Of a DNA stretch of 64,000 nucleotides, positions 44,980 to 57,766 are shown piece after piece (the first letter of the stretch is position 1; every line of letters begins with the position of its first letter). The notes beneath the pieces are model-generated. The model did not search any database. It was not told the DNA's origin and was given only the letters and a program-made list of their open reading frames with translations. Both the position numbers and the translations under genes were made by a program. Origin of the DNA: Perilla frutescens (taxonomy: Eukaryota; Streptophyta; Magnoliopsida; Lamiales; Lamiaceae); NCBI GenBank assembly GCA_026008535.1, contig BRKX01000003.1, forward strand, positions 27,146,001-27,210,000, read 5' to 3'.

Positions 44980-45570
44980 CTACGGTAGATTAGCAGTGAC
45001 CTCATCCCCGACCTTAACAGCATCCTCAGTAGAATCACCCTCCGTCCGAACCGTAGCCTCATTCCTGGTCTCGACAGCAACTCCGGCTGCACGGTCCTCC
45101 ACTTGAGCTTCGACCTCCTTATCAGCTTCCAGGAAAGATAGGTCAAGATCTGGCATCTTCACCCTGATGACCTTGACCACCGCAGCCCCTCCTTCCTGGT
45201 AGAAAGCCTCCTTATAAGGGCTGAACTCAGCGGAGTCGACCCTTGCGTCGAAATCTGGGGCCTCATCAATTGACATCCTAGCCCTGAGCGAGGCCTTGAG
45301 CTCCTTCGCCTTCGTCTTAGAGGTAGCTAGCCTGGACAGAAGACCCATCTTCTCTTGTCCTGACCTAGCTTGGACGTCGAGGCTCCTCTCCAATTGCACT
45401 TGGGTGCCTGCCGCATCCCTCTCAACAGTCAAGGCGGACTCTCTAGCCGCCATGTCCCTTCTCTCTTCAGCAATCCTTTCAAGTTCTTCTGACAACTCTG
45501 AGACCCTCCTCCCAAGGCCTTCCACGTGGTCAGAGATGCGCTCCCTCAGAAGATACCGGCTGTATAGAAC
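44980..45570 (-). pseudogene. Antisense gene of the Tat-type element, 3' exon
   Basis: Minus strand, opposite to gag-pol. The acceptor TTGATTTCAG (ending at 45571) precedes VLYSRYLLRERISDHVEGL, then a long heptad-rich coiled coil (GRRVSELSEELERIAEERRD...), then an acidic tail ending at 44980. It continues the exon ending at 57767; the intron now contains the whole Athila-type element. Antisense ORFs between integrase and 3' LTR are known for some Tat-group elements; their function is unknown. Confidence 0.75.
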
Positions 45571-45586
45571 CTGAAATCAAGAATTA

Positions 45587-46959
45587 TGATGCACTAATTT
45601 ATTATGCACTATACTGCAACTAACACAGGACACTGCAATATAACTGGTGAACCAAGTATCGTATCCACAGGGACTGAATACTTGACCAAACTGAATACTA
45701 AGCTAACAATTCACTATTATCCAGGTGACCAATTTTTCGGGTTTCTAAAACTAGACACAAAATTAAACGACAACTAAATAGACCAATCGAAATCAAGACA
45801 ACTCGAATAATGCAAACAAAATAATTCAACAGATTCAAACAATTAACAAGGTATTAATCCTAGGGAATGCACATCAAATGTATCCGCTATACAATAACTC
45901 AATCCTAATAATTCCCAATTTAATTCGATTAAAGGTGGAGAAACAGAAATAAAACTACATATCTCCGCCAGGTCTCAAGGCAGTAGTAGATCAACAAAAT
46001 GCCTATTACTTTCGTCTCTAGACAAATTATTAACTCCCTAAATCGTCAGTTAAATCTCCTACAGATTCCTCAGAATATGCATCAAATTATTCATTCAATC
46101 CACTAATTAATTTTCTCCGCTAGGTCTCAAATTAATTAGCTAGCATACATGAATTATGGCCACTAATATATGTATGAGAGAGAAGCACATGAATATTTGA
46201 ACACAATAATCGAAAGGGAAAAATAACAGAATCAAATCAATTGCATAGTTTCAACACCAATTGCAAACCCTAGAATTAATAAACTTTTAGCCATTCATGG
46301 AGAAATAGAAATCCAGATAAAATACGATAGCATTCATACAACTCATAGTCGAAATTAAAATAAAAATAACATAAACAACTTATGCCGGGTGAATTGTCTT
46401 TGTTCTTCGCGTTCTTCTTCTTCTCCGTACTCTTCCATCTCAATAATAGGGTAAAAGTCGTCCAAAAATCGCCCACAGAAAAGTCTTAAATAGTTTGGAA
46501 AAAATCGATCCACACAAGGAAAGCACCAGATTTTCAGAACAGTGTGGCACGGGCCGTGCCGTGCGACGGCACGGTCCGTGCTGTTATGCAAATTCACGTG
46601 TCGAGTTACGGATCGGGGCACGGTCTGTGCCGTGCGACGGCACGGTTTGTGCCGTTGGTACCGAGAGTCCCAGGGTTGTCGGCTTCGGGGCACGGGCCGT
46701 GCCGTTGTGCATTCTCGGGAATTGTGATTTTTCGGCCCGTTTTCGCCTTCCCGGTCTCAACTCAAGCACTCCTTCCATCCGGTAACCATGTACACTTCAT
46801 AACACGTCCAAAATAGGTGATTTTCCTGTCAAAACTCGATAAACCCGTGATTGAACCAACACAACATAAAACTCTTCAAAACAATCACAAACACATACTT
46901 TCGACTCCAAAAATACGTACAGTGTACATCCGAAACGCATGCAAATTCCGAGTTTATCA
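45587..46959 (-). repeat. 3' LTR of the Athila-type element
   Basis: TGATGCACTAATTT...AGTTTATCA on the + strand. Contains three GC-rich palindromic blocks near 46546-46705. Confidence 0.95.
46546..46706. repeat. GC-rich palindrome cluster in Athila-type LTR
   Basis: GGCACGGGCCGTGCC and GGCACGGTCCGTGC-type units, each itself a near-perfect palindrome, occur at 46546-46581, 46616-46655 and 46687-46706 in otherwise AT-rich sequence. The same cluster lies in the other LTR (57295-57455). Confidence 0.9.
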
Positions 46960-46976
46960 ACACCCCCAAACTTAGT
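46960..46976 (-). other. Polypurine tract, Athila-type element
   Basis: Minus strand AAGTTTGGGGGTGT lies just before the 3' LTR start; this form is typical of Athila elements. Confidence 0.85.
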
Positions 46977-48380
46977 CATTGGTCGTCCTCGAACAAACAA
47001 AGGAAAGAATTAAACTCAAGCACAGAGAGGATGTTTGACAATTCATTGCCTCAGACACCAGAAGTATCAATCATCAAAATCAAGAACACAATGAGCAAAA
47101 ATATTCTTGCACAACACGACTACTATCTTGTCTTTAGCCTTGAACCAACGACCTCACCGGATTCGTGTATCACGCACTCTGAAGTGTTTAGGATAGCAAT
47201 TTATAAGCACTCAAAACTGGATATAATGAAGAATTAACCATAAGCTTGCCCCATTATCTTATCTCGCCTTTACATGCAATGAAATGTGGAATTAAGATAA
47301 AAAAGGACTTCGTAATTGGGTTATAATGTAGGCTTTTTGGACAAGGTAGGGACATTATAGGCCAAGTGACTAAATCGGACATATTGAGCTAAATTACACT
47401 CATTACTTCCTCACTTAACACTCAACCCCCAATACCAATCGAGTAGAACAAGACTTTGTCTAATTCTCTTCCTCCTTTTCCAACACCATGCAATCACAAG
47501 CATTACCAAATTATGACTATGGCCACTTAGCTACATTTTCTTTTCTCTTTTTTTTTTTCTTTTTTTTTTCTTTTATTGTTTCTTTTATTGAATCTTGTCT
47601 TTTTTTCTAAGCGCCATATGACAATTCCAACTTCTTACTCCTTTTCACAAGTCACACTCCATCAAATTATCCTCCCCAAACTTCACCAAACAATTCATCC
47701 CTCCTCAAATATTCTACCCACCAAACAAGTCCGAGTGAACAGAAACATATTAACAACAAGATTAAATTATATTGGCTAACAACAAAATGGCTCAAAAGCT
47801 CAACGGGGCTTACAATGGACATTTGAACTGTTTTGGCCAAGAATGCACAGGATAAGAAGAGGGTTAACAAAAATGGCCTTAAATCATCTCAAAATCCCAC
47901 AACATTCTGTTAAACTTGAGCAGACAAGAGGCAAGTTCTAGACATTCAACAATAACCCAGCATTCACACTCAATAAAATGAAAACAAGGCTCAAATTCTC
48001 ACAGGACCGTCACAGGTCAAGACAACTAAGCAATTCGTCTCAATTGCACCTATCATGCTCATAGTAAACTCAATAAAGACAATCAATATCAACAAACCCA
48101 ACATTCATCATTGGCAATCATCATTCATCACAATACATAGCCTGAGAATAATCCAATCCATCACACACCCGACATTATACTAGAAAGCAATAAACGTGCT
48201 TACAGCCTAAACCCCTAACTAATGCAAATGAACTAACTAAATGCAAAAAGCGATTAAAAGAAATTCTTAGAGCAGGGATTCAAGGCATAACGTCCATCCA
48301 CCCCCCCAAACTTATACTCAAATGAGCATAAGTTTGAAGAAACGGACGGGAAAACCTTGAATCACTAACCTCAACAGGAA
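46977..48380. other. Athila-type 3' non-coding region
   Basis: AT-rich, with a T/C-rich run (47538-47590) and a second PPT-like complement (CACCCCCCCAAACTTATACT, 48300-48319). No coding segment recognised. Confidence 0.5.
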
Positions 48381-49796
48381 TCAGGGCGGAGGCGGGTGAG
48401 GGGGAAACTGCAACCCCCACTGCTGCATCATTTGTAGCATGGTAGCTACATTCGAGTCGATGGCTCCTACACGCGCGTTTATGTGGGTGAACTCGCCTCG
48501 CAGTCCTTGCATCTCAGATTCGACCGACGAGAGACGGCCTTCCACATCCTCCAAGCGCTCCTCCTGAGAGCGGAGGTGAGATCGACGACGTCCCCCGACT
48601 CGTGAACTAGAGAGGGCATCAGTATCCACCTGCGAGTCAGCACCCCTGATACTTGCTCCACCATCATCCCCAGTAGACTGCTCGGCCTCTTCCTCCGCGT
48701 CAGCATCTTCATCATCCGCTAACTCTGCCACATGTGCTCGAAAGGGCAACACCGGCTGAGTGGCGGTCATAGCGGCTTGATGGGCCGGTAAAGACATACT
48801 CCAGTTTTCGGAGTGGTGCCAGTCGGACACTCTCGTCAGATAACGATTTGGCAAGGAAAAATGGCCTGCCGACTTTTGAGTGAAGAAACACCTTCAAGCA
48901 TGATCCACGCGTATGACATCCATGTTAATCAACGTCTCGACAGACATCACCATATTTCCAGGTAGTACCTCCCAATCAGTGAAGTCAATCCCGCAATAAT
49001 CCGCAATAGGCGTGATGATGCCGCCACAAATGAGAACGCCGCTTTTCTTGGCGGCTGCGTGGCTCAAGTGTGCAGCTATGTGGGCCCCTAGATTAAAATT
49101 TTGACGCTTCAGAGCAAACCACAAGTAGAAGATCTCCCGGCTTTGCATAGTGCCGCTATCATATCTAGCAAAAAGAGCATTTTCACACACTCTTTGCAGG
49201 AAGCGGAAGACGGGGTTACGGATCATGGAGGCCTTGGCCGTGCGAGGCCGGAAGCTAGAGCCAGGGTCAACTTCATTCACCCTCGTGATAGCCTTCCAGA
49301 AGGCGTCATCTTTCCAAGCGTACTCGGTAGGATTTCCGCACGCATTGTGGAAAATTGCATTCAAATCTTCCAAGGAAATGGTGAAGGAGCAATTGTCCAG
49401 CTAAAAGGAAATACTGGACGGGTATCGGGCGCCTCTCCGTTTGTAACACGAGATAGTACTAAAAAACTCCAACATCATTCTGCGATAGGAGGGCCATTGT
49501 CCTTCCAAAACATAACTGACCCCTCCCCATTGGCAAAGGTTCCAAAAATCATCATTCAACCCAAGAGCGCGAAGCACGGAAGTGTCCGGGTAACGAGAGG
49601 GAAGACACTCCAATTGAACAAGCCGGTCCCAACGGTCACGATGTTCAAAGTCATTCAAAACAACCCCAAAATTGAGTGGGTCATTGGGGTTTTCGGGGGT
49701 CGCTCCCCATCCTCCACGCCGACCTCGAGCAATCCTTGGCGCCATGAGGCACAATGTGGGACCTAAAACGAACAAAAATAAGCCCACGATAGACAA
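48381..49796 (-). pseudogene. Athila-type env-like/transposon-protein ORF
   Basis: One frame of about 470 codons on the minus strand, interrupted only by TAG at 49401-49403 and TGA at 48894-48896. It begins MAPRIARGRRGG after a short leader, has a folded central part (FEHRDRWDRLVQLECLPSR, KRQNFNLGAHIAAHLSHAA, DFTDWEVLPGN), an acidic linker (ELADDEDADAEEEAEQ) and a C-terminal coiled coil ending in Pro (FPPHPPPP). It lies between integrase and PPT, the place of the env-like ORF in Athila elements. No clear signal peptide or transmembrane segment is seen in the mature region, so envelope function is doubtful. Confidence 0.75.
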
Positions 49797-50794
49797 AAAA
49801 ATTAAAGCAGAAGTTCACCCTATCGGTTTCAAAAACACTCACACACCCTAACCTATGCAAAGAGGGAAATATCAAGGCCAAGGCCAACAACCAAAATTCA
49901 AAAGCTAGCCTAAAGCAAAATTCACCCCCCATTCATTCCTCTATTCACCAAAAATAATCAAATTCCACCTCAAAATCAAACATGCACCCCCCACAAATGC
50001 CTCTTAACTACAACATCAAGTCCACGATGGATACATAAGAGCATGAAAAGCATTAGAATAAGAGAAAATCTTCAATTGCAATCAAAACCCCACGCATGCC
50101 ACATGTTCGATAAAAAGCTCCAAAGAGAAAAGAGAATTAAATCACAAAATATATCAATTCCAAGCTTACCCATCATCGTCAAACAACACTAAGCAATGTG
50201 AAAGAGAAAGAGGGTGAGAAATTGCGTACCTTTTGAGAGAAATTCACCACAATTCGACCTAGGGCACAATTTGGGGCAAAAGTCAAATTTCCTTGCAATT
50301 TCCTCAATTGGAATGGTGGAAGAGAACCCAAGGCCAAGAGTAGAAGATGGAGGGGGGAGGAGAGGGAGAAATCGAGTCCTAGGAGGATGGGAGAGGGAGA
50401 AATCGAGTTTTCTTACCAAGTTGCGTGTGTGTGTGTGAATGTGAAAGAGAGAGAGAACTAACCTGGAACTTAAACGTATGCGGGCTGGATGTGTCGCGCG
50501 GCACGGGCCGTGCTGTATGATGGCACGGTCCGTGCCATCACTACCGCGAGTTTGTAGCCGCGTTATGCTCAGCCGCACGGGCCATGCTGTTGGACGGCAC
50601 GGTCCGTGCCGAAATACATTTTTTTTTTTTTAAAAAAAAGGGGACACCCCAACACACGAAAATAACTAAAAGTCTAAAAAAAACAGAAAACAAAACAAAA
50701 CAAAGCAAAACCTAAAAGAAAACTAAAAACGGTGGGTTACCTCCCACCAAGTGCTTCATTTAACGTCTTTAGCTAGACGATACCTCATGGAGGC
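49797..50794. other. Spacer between env-like ORF and pol, with GC palindromes
   Basis: Mostly AT-rich and non-coding. At 50495-50610 there are four GCACGG(G/T)CCGTGC-type palindromic blocks like those in the LTRs. A GT repeat lies at 50421-50440 and a T/A run at 50621-50640. Confidence 0.7.
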
Positions 50795-53767
50795 TCATGG
50801 ATCATTGAGAAGTGTGACCCGTAAATTCCTTTCTTCTGGTGGGTGCCGGAAGTAGTGTTTGAGGCGGTGTCCATTGACTGCAAACATGCTTCCATCGGCA
50901 TGCAATAAGTCACAGGTGCCATTCCAACTTGTCTTGTACACTACAAATGGACCCGTCCACCTTGATTTAAGTTTGCCCGGAAATAATCTCAATCGTGAAT
51001 CATAAACAAGAACTTTATCTCCAGGGGCGAACTCCTTTTGCTTGATGACACGATCGTGGAATTTGCTAGCCCTCTCCTTATAGATGCATGAATTCTCAAA
51101 AGCTTCGTTTCTCCATTCCTCCAACTCCAACAATTGATGAGCTCTCTCAACTCCAGCTTCTTGGAACTCAAAATTGATCTTCCTCACAGCCCAATATGCC
51201 TTATGCTCGATTTCCACGGGTAAATGACAGGATTTACCAAAAACAAGTTGGTAAGAAGACATACCAACTGGAGCTTTATATGCCGTCCGATAGGCCCACA
51301 GAGCATCATCAAGGCGATCTGCCCAATCCTTGCGATGCACCACAATCTTCTCGAGAATTTGCTTGATTTCTCGATTGGCAAGCTCGGCTTGTCCGTTGGC
51401 TTGCGGATGATAAGGAGACATGACTTTGTGCTTCACACCATATTTAGCTAACAAACTTCCAAGCCACTTGTTGTTGAAGTGCGACCCCCCATCACTAAGC
51501 AAAGCTCTCGGGGCGCCAAACCGAGTTAAAATATTTTTTCTCAAGAACTTCAACACCGCCTTGGAGTTATTGGTGGTAGTAGGAACAGCTTCCACCCAAC
51601 GAGACACATACTCCACAGCAAGCAAAATGTAGAGGAATCCTCGAGATTTAGGGAATGGTCCCATAAAATCTATCCCCCACACGTCAAATAGCTCCACAAC
51701 CATCACCGCCTTCTGCGGCATCTCATCCCTCTTGGTAATATTGCCAACCCGTTGGCATCGATCGCACTTGGAGATAAACGCATGGCAATCTTGGTAAATA
51801 TGCGGCCAATAGAACCCGCTTTGTTGGATTTTGATGGCTGTTCTATTGCTTGCGAAATGACCTCCACTGGGCGAACTGTGGCACTGCTCTATGATAGCAT
51901 TAATTTCATCCTCTCGAACACATCTCCGAATCACTGCATCCGCGCATCGCTTGTACAGAATGGGCTCCTCCCAATAGTAAAATTAAACATCATGGAGGAA
52001 TTTCTTGCGCTGGTAGGAGCTGAGATCCTTGGGTATGACACGAATTACTATGTAATTCACAATGTCTGCATACCACGGAGTTTTGTCCACAGTTTTCACT
52101 TCTAGCACTTGTTCATCTGGAAAACTCTCATTAATAAGCGACTTTGGATCCTCTCCTTCCACTGGGTTCTCCAAACGGGACAAATGGTCCGCCACGGCAT
52201 TCTCACAACCCTTTCGATCCTTGATCTCCATGTCAAACTCTTGTAGCAGCAGAATCCATCGAATCAATCTCGGCTTGGCATCCTTCTTGGCAAATAGATA
52301 CCGGATGGCTACATGGTCGGTGTAGACAATGGTTTGCATCCCAATCAAATAAGCCCGGAATTTGTCGAAAGCAAAGACCACTGCTAGCAACTCCTTTTCT
52401 GTGGTGGTGTAATTTTGCTAGGCACAGTCGAGGGTCTTGCTAGCATAGTGAATGACTCGGAAGAATTTATCCCGCTTTTGTCCCAACACCGCTCCAATGG
52501 CAAAGTCACTGGCATCACACATCAAAACAAAGGGTTCAGTCCAAATAGGTTGTATTAAAATTGGAGCACTTACCAGAGCCAATTTCAGTTTCTCAAATGC
52601 TTCCATGCACTTGTCATCAAACTCAAACTTCACATCTTTCTCCAACAGAGAGCACAGAGGCTTGGAGATTTGGGAAAAATCCTTGATGAATCTCCGGTAA
52701 AATCCAGCATGGCCAAGGAAGCTACGAACCGCCTTAACAGAGGTAGGAGGAGGTAGCTTCTCGATAGCTACAACTTTGGCTCGATCGACCTCCAGGCCGG
52801 CAGCAGAGACTTTGTGGCCAAGCACCACACCTTCACGCACCATAAAATTGCACTTCTCCCAATTCAAAACTAAATTTGTCTCCTCACATCGCTGCAAAAC
52901 TTGAGACAAATTCTCCAAACAATTATCAAAAGAGGAACCAAAGACAGAGAAATCGTCCATAAATACCTCCATAATTTTCTCGATGAAACTATGGAATATG
53001 ACCATCATGCACCTCTGGAATGTGGCTGGAGCATTGCATAAACCAAACAACACACGTCGATATGCAAAAACACCATAGGGGCAAGTAAACACCAACTTGT
53101 GTTGGTCCTCCGGGGCAATCATAATTTGATTGTAACCCGAATAGCCATCCAAGAAGCAATAATACTCGTACCCTGCAAGTCGATCCAACATTTGGTCAAT
53201 GAAAGGAAGGGGAAAGTGATCCTTACGTGTGGCCGCATTCAGAGCACGGTAGTCTATGCAGACTCGTCATCCAGTCACTAGCCGCATAGCAATCAACTCG
53301 TTCCTCTCATCCTTCACAACTGTCATGCCTCCTTTCTTTGCAACACATTGAGTCGGGCTCACCCACTCACTGTCAGATATGGCATAGATCATCCCGGCGT
53401 CTAGAAGTTTCAAAACTTCTTTTTGCACCACCTCTTGCATTACTGGATTTAATCTCCTTTGTGCTTGCACTTTCGGCTTGTAATCCTGCTCAAGAAAAAT
53501 TCGATGCATACAAATAGACGGGCTAATCCTCTTTATGTTAGAAATTTTCCAACCTATCGCAGACTTATATTTTCTCAGCACTCACAACAACTTATCCAAC
53601 TCCGAATCAGAAAGAAAAGCAGATACAATCACAGGATAAGTATCATTCTCACCTAAAAAGGCATACCTCAAATGATCTGGAAGTGGCTTCATCTCCAAAA
53701 TTGGTGGCGGAGGTGCCGATTTGGCTGCAGAGGTCTCGAAACGTTCAATTCCTTCTGACGGTGGATC
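50795..53767 (-). pseudogene. Athila-type RT, RNase H and integrase
   Basis: One uninterrupted frame apart from stops at 53582, 53267, 52418 and 51983. RT: VCIDYRALNAATRKDHFPLPFIDQML region, FLDGYSGYNQI, VFMDDFSVFG (catalytic FMDD), then RNase H from FVLMCDASDFAIGAVLGQ to VADHLSRLEN. Integrase: zinc region HSSPSGGHFASNRT...CDRCQR, catalytic GIDFMGPFP, LSDGGSHF, NGQAELANREIKQIL, and a C-terminal FPGKLKSRWTGPFVV block. All catalytic residues are visible; the element is disabled by the stop codons. Confidence 0.9.
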
Positions 53768-56251
53768 TCAAATATCCAAGTATTGGACTGGTTCCAGCGG
53801 AAGTTCCTGCATAGAATCTAAAACAGCAAGGTATTCCAAAATTTCATCACATGCAACATCAAGAGATTCATAAGTGTCAATAGAAAAAATAGAGTGTCGG
53901 ATACAGTGCTGCAGAGGGTCTTCCAACGCAACTGGTACATCAGTGCAGGCAAACTCATCTTCCACCAACTCTATCAATTTGCAGTCATCAAATGCACTCT
54001 CGTGTGGCCTCTTCATAGCATCATACAAGGAGAATGTAATCTTCTCATTATTCATCCGGAATGTCAGCCGGCCGTCTTGCACATCAATCAAAGCACGACA
54101 TGTAGCTAGAAACGGTCTACCAAGAATTAGTGGAATATTCTTGTCTTCCGGCATGTCGAGAACCACAAAATTCGCGGGAAAAATGAAGTCCTCTACTTTC
54201 ACCAACACGTCCTCGACAACTCCTCTCGGATAGGTAACTGATCTATCCGTTATTTGCAGTGCAATAGAAGTCGGTTTGATATCACCAATTTCCAATCTCT
54301 TGAAAATCGACAAAGGCATCAGATTGATGCTAGCCCCCAAATCGCACAACACTTTACCATAAGTGCGTCCACCAATCACACAGGCAATAGTGAAACTACC
54401 CGGGTCTTTCTGCTTCAGAGACAACTTCCGTTGCAAGACCGCACTACATTCTTCAAATAGGTTCACGGTCTCAAATTTGCCCAACTTTCACTTCTTAGAA
54501 AGGGCATCTTTCAGGAATTTAGCATAACCAGACATATCTCGTAAAGAATCCAACAGAGGAATGTTGATATTTACCTTTTTGAAGATCTCCATAAATTTCT
54601 CCATCTTCTGCTCAGTCTTGGCCTAAGCTAGCCTAGTTGGAAACGGGGCGGTTAAACTAGTGGGCATCGTCTAGGCTACAATAGTGGCAGGCGCCACTTT
54701 TGGTGCAGGGGTAGGTGGAACCTCTGTGGCTGTAACTGCTTCATCATCTACTATCTCGATCACATCATCATCTCCATCATCCTTCAGTAGATTCTTATGA
54801 TTCGTGTACTCAGTTCCACTTCTTAGCTAAATAGCATTGCATTGATCCTTTGGGTTGATCACGGATTGACTTGGAAATTGACCTGGCTTGTGTTGAGTGG
54901 ATGAATTATTCGCCATTTGGCCCACTTGAACCTCTAGCATATTCAACTGCTTGGACAGAGCACTCACAGTTCCCTCGATCTGTGTAATCTTTGTTCCAGT
55001 GGCTCCGATGAAGCTATTCTGATTAGCTATCAACTGACCCATCATCTCTTCAAGTGAAGGCTTCTTTGGCTCAGAAGGACCTGCAGTTGGAGCAGCAAAA
55101 CCCGGAGGTTGCAGGGCGTTGTTGGGGTTAGTATAGAAAAAATTTGGGTGATTCATATTGCTTGGATGATACGCCATATTGTTGCTCTGGAATCCTTGCT
55201 GGCCTCTGTTGTAGTTTCCACTGTTGTAATTTCTCTGGTTGACAAAATTCACACCTTCTACATCAGAGGCTTCAGAGCCTTGTTGTTGTACTGCATTCAC
55301 ATCCATGTGTGCGTGCCGTTCTTCTAGAACTTGCTTCTTTAGGTCTTCAATCTCAGCTCTCAGTTCATCTATCCCCGAATCAGATACTGCAGCTGCAGGC
55401 CTTGTTTGTCGTCTCTCCATCGGCCACTGATAGCTACTGGCTGCCATCTCTTCTATGATTCTTAGTGCTTCGGCTGCAGTTCTATTCACCAGACAACCTC
55501 CAGCTGAGGCGTCCACCAATCTTTTGGTGTTATTGGTCAATCCACTGTAGAAATGAGTGATTTACTGATCGGTGCTAAATCCATATTGTGGGCACGATCG
55601 CAGCAAATCTCAGTATCTCTCCCATGCTTCATAAATTGACTCATCTCCCATCTGTAAAAAATGAGTAATCTCAGCAATTATTTTCTGAGCTTTTGATGGA
55701 GGAAAGTACTTAGCCAGAAAAGCCTGGCACATATGATCCCAGGTAGTGATGGACGCCTTGTCCAAACTCTTGAACCACTCCTTAGCTCGATCCCTCAGGG
55801 AGAAGACAAACATCCTCATGCGAATAATGTCGTCACTGACACCGTTCATCTAGATAGTGTCACAAATATCCAAGAATGTATCCAGATGAGCATGTGGATT
55901 CTCAGTAGCCCTTTCGCTGAATTGCTCGGCAGCCACCATGTTGATCAATGCTGGACGGAGCTCAAAGTTGTTTGCGGTGATACCGCCACCCCATCCAGCG
56001 CCCAAGTACCTGTCAGTCGGAGCCCGATACAGCTGGTTTAGAGGTGCTGTTTCTTCTTCGGGCGTAGCTTGTCTAGCCAATCTCTGCTCCATCTCTCGAA
56101 GCCTTCTAGCTAATGCTTCCACATCAGTATTCTCATTGTTGGCCGCCATTTCTGCTTCTTGTCGTCTACGCTCCTCATTCCTCTGTCTATGAGCTCGATC
56201 AGGGGAACTTGCAACAGGATCTATGTGTCGCTGTGTAGACCTTGTTTTCAT
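53768..56251 (-). pseudogene. Athila-type gag and protease
   Basis: Same frame as pol. Gag shows MKTRSTQRHIDPVAS, the FSERATENPHAHLDTFLDICDT block, GVSDDIIRMRMFVFSLRDRAKEWF and KYFPPSKAQKI typical of Athila. A Gln/Asn-rich linker follows, then protease CDLGASINLMPLSIF (about 54330-54380) and LILGRPFLAT. Stops lie at 55850, 55610, 55562, 54827, 54671, 54623, 54488 and 53768, with no frameshift. Most stand where a C-to-T change would make one from Arg, Gln or Trp codons. Confidence 0.88.
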
Positions 56252-56310
56252 GCACTACCTGAAGTAATAAATCAGTGTTAGTAATAATATCAGTATAAAA
56301 ATCAAAATCA

Positions 56311-56329
56311 GTCCCCGGCAACGGCGCCA
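56311..56329 (-). other. Primer binding site, Athila-type element
   Basis: Minus strand TGGCGCCGTTGCCGGGGAC starts a few bases after the 5' LTR. It is the standard PBS of Athila elements, thought to pair with tRNA-Asp. Confidence 0.88.
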
Positions 56330-56335
56330 AAAAGT

Positions 56336-57708
56336 TGATGCACTAATTTATTATGCACTATACTGCAACTAACACAGGACACTGCAATATAACTGGTGAA
56401 CTAAGTATCGTATCCACAGGGACTGAATACTTGACCAAACTGAATACTAAGCTAACAATTCACTATTATCTAGGTGATCAATTTTTCAGGTTTCTAAAAC
56501 TAGACACGAAATTAAACGACAACTAAATAGACCAATCAAAATCAAGACAACTCGAATAATGCAAACAAAATAATTCAACAAATTCAAACAATTAACAAGG
56601 TATTAATCCTAGGGAATGCACATCAAATGTATCCGCTATACAATAACTCAATCCTAATAATTCCCAATTTAATTCGATTAAAGGTGGAGAAACAGAAATA
56701 AAACTACCTATCTCCGCCAGGTCTCAAGGCAGTAGTAGATCAACAAAATGCCTATTACTTTCGTCTCTAGACAAATTATTAACTCCCTAAATCGTCAGTT
56801 AAATCTCCTACAGATTCCTCAGAACATGCATCAAATTATTCATTCAATCCACTAATTAATTTTCTCCGCTAGGTCTCAAATTAATTAGCTAGCATACATG
56901 AATTATGGCCACTAATCTATGTATGAGAGAGAAGCACATGAATATTTGAACACAATAATCGAAAGGGAAAAATAACAGAATCAAATCAATTGCATAGTTT
57001 TAACACCAATTGCAAACCCTAGAATTAATAAACTTTTAGCCATTCATGGAGAAATAGAAATCCAGATAAAATACGATAGCATTCATACAACTCATAGTCG
57101 AAATTAAAATAAAAATAACATAAACAACTTATACCGGGTGAATTGTCTTTGTTCTTCACGTTCTTCTTCTTCTCCGTACTCTTCCATCTCAATAATAGGG
57201 TAAAAGTCGTCCAAAACTCGCCCACAGAGAAGTCTTAAATAGTTTGGGAAAAACCGATCCACACAAGGAAAGCACCTGATTTTCGGAACAGTGTGGCACG
57301 GGCCGTGCCGTGCGACGGCACGGTCCGTGCTGTTATGCAAATTCACGTGTCGAGTTACGGATCGGGGCACGGTCCGTGACGTGCGACGGCACGGTTTGTG
57401 CCGTTGGTACCGAGAGTCCCAGGGTTGTTGGCTTCGGGGCACGGGCCGTGCCGTTGTGCATTCTCCGGAATTGTGATTTTTCAGCCCGTTTTCGCCTTCC
57501 CGGTCTCAACTCAAGCACTCCTTCCATCCGGTAACCATGTACACTTCATAACACGTCCAAAATAGGTGATTTTCTTGTCAAAACTCGATAAACCCGTGAT
57601 TGAACCAACACAACATAAAACTCTTCAAAACAATCACAAACACATACTTTTGACTCCAAAAATTCGTACAATGTACATCCGAAATGCATGCAAATTCCAA
57701 GTTTATCA
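56336..57708 (-). repeat. 5' LTR of the Athila-type element
   Basis: 1373 bp, collinear with the 3' LTR without indels. Carries the GC palindrome cluster at 57295-57455. Confidence 0.95.
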
Positions 57709-57766
57709 AATTAAAATAGTTAGCGAAAGTCAAGAAAATGAAGATAGAAGTCCCCAGTAAACTTAC

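Larger units (their letters stand above)
45587..57708 (-). mobile_element. Complete Ty3/gypsy element, Athila type
   Basis: Two LTRs of exactly 1373 bp (45587-46959 and 56336-57708), TG...CA, with target duplication AATTA (45582-45586 and 57709-57713). Minus-strand order: 5' LTR, PBS, gag, protease, RT, RNase H, integrase, env-like ORF, PPT, 3' LTR, total 12,122 bp. The PBS, PPT and env-like ORF mark it as Athila lineage. The LTRs differ at about thirty positions by eye (about 2.2%), mostly transitions. It sits inside the older Tat-type element. Confidence 0.95.

Noticed and set aside
46495..46816. Several overlapping ORFs on both strands in the Athila LTR (also 57290-57534)
   Set aside because: They arise from self-complementary GC-rich palindromes that lack stops in many frames; no family resemblance.
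49101..49766. 221-codon + strand ORF
   Set aside because: Antisense shadow of the Athila env-like ORF, which has the expected position and domain pattern.
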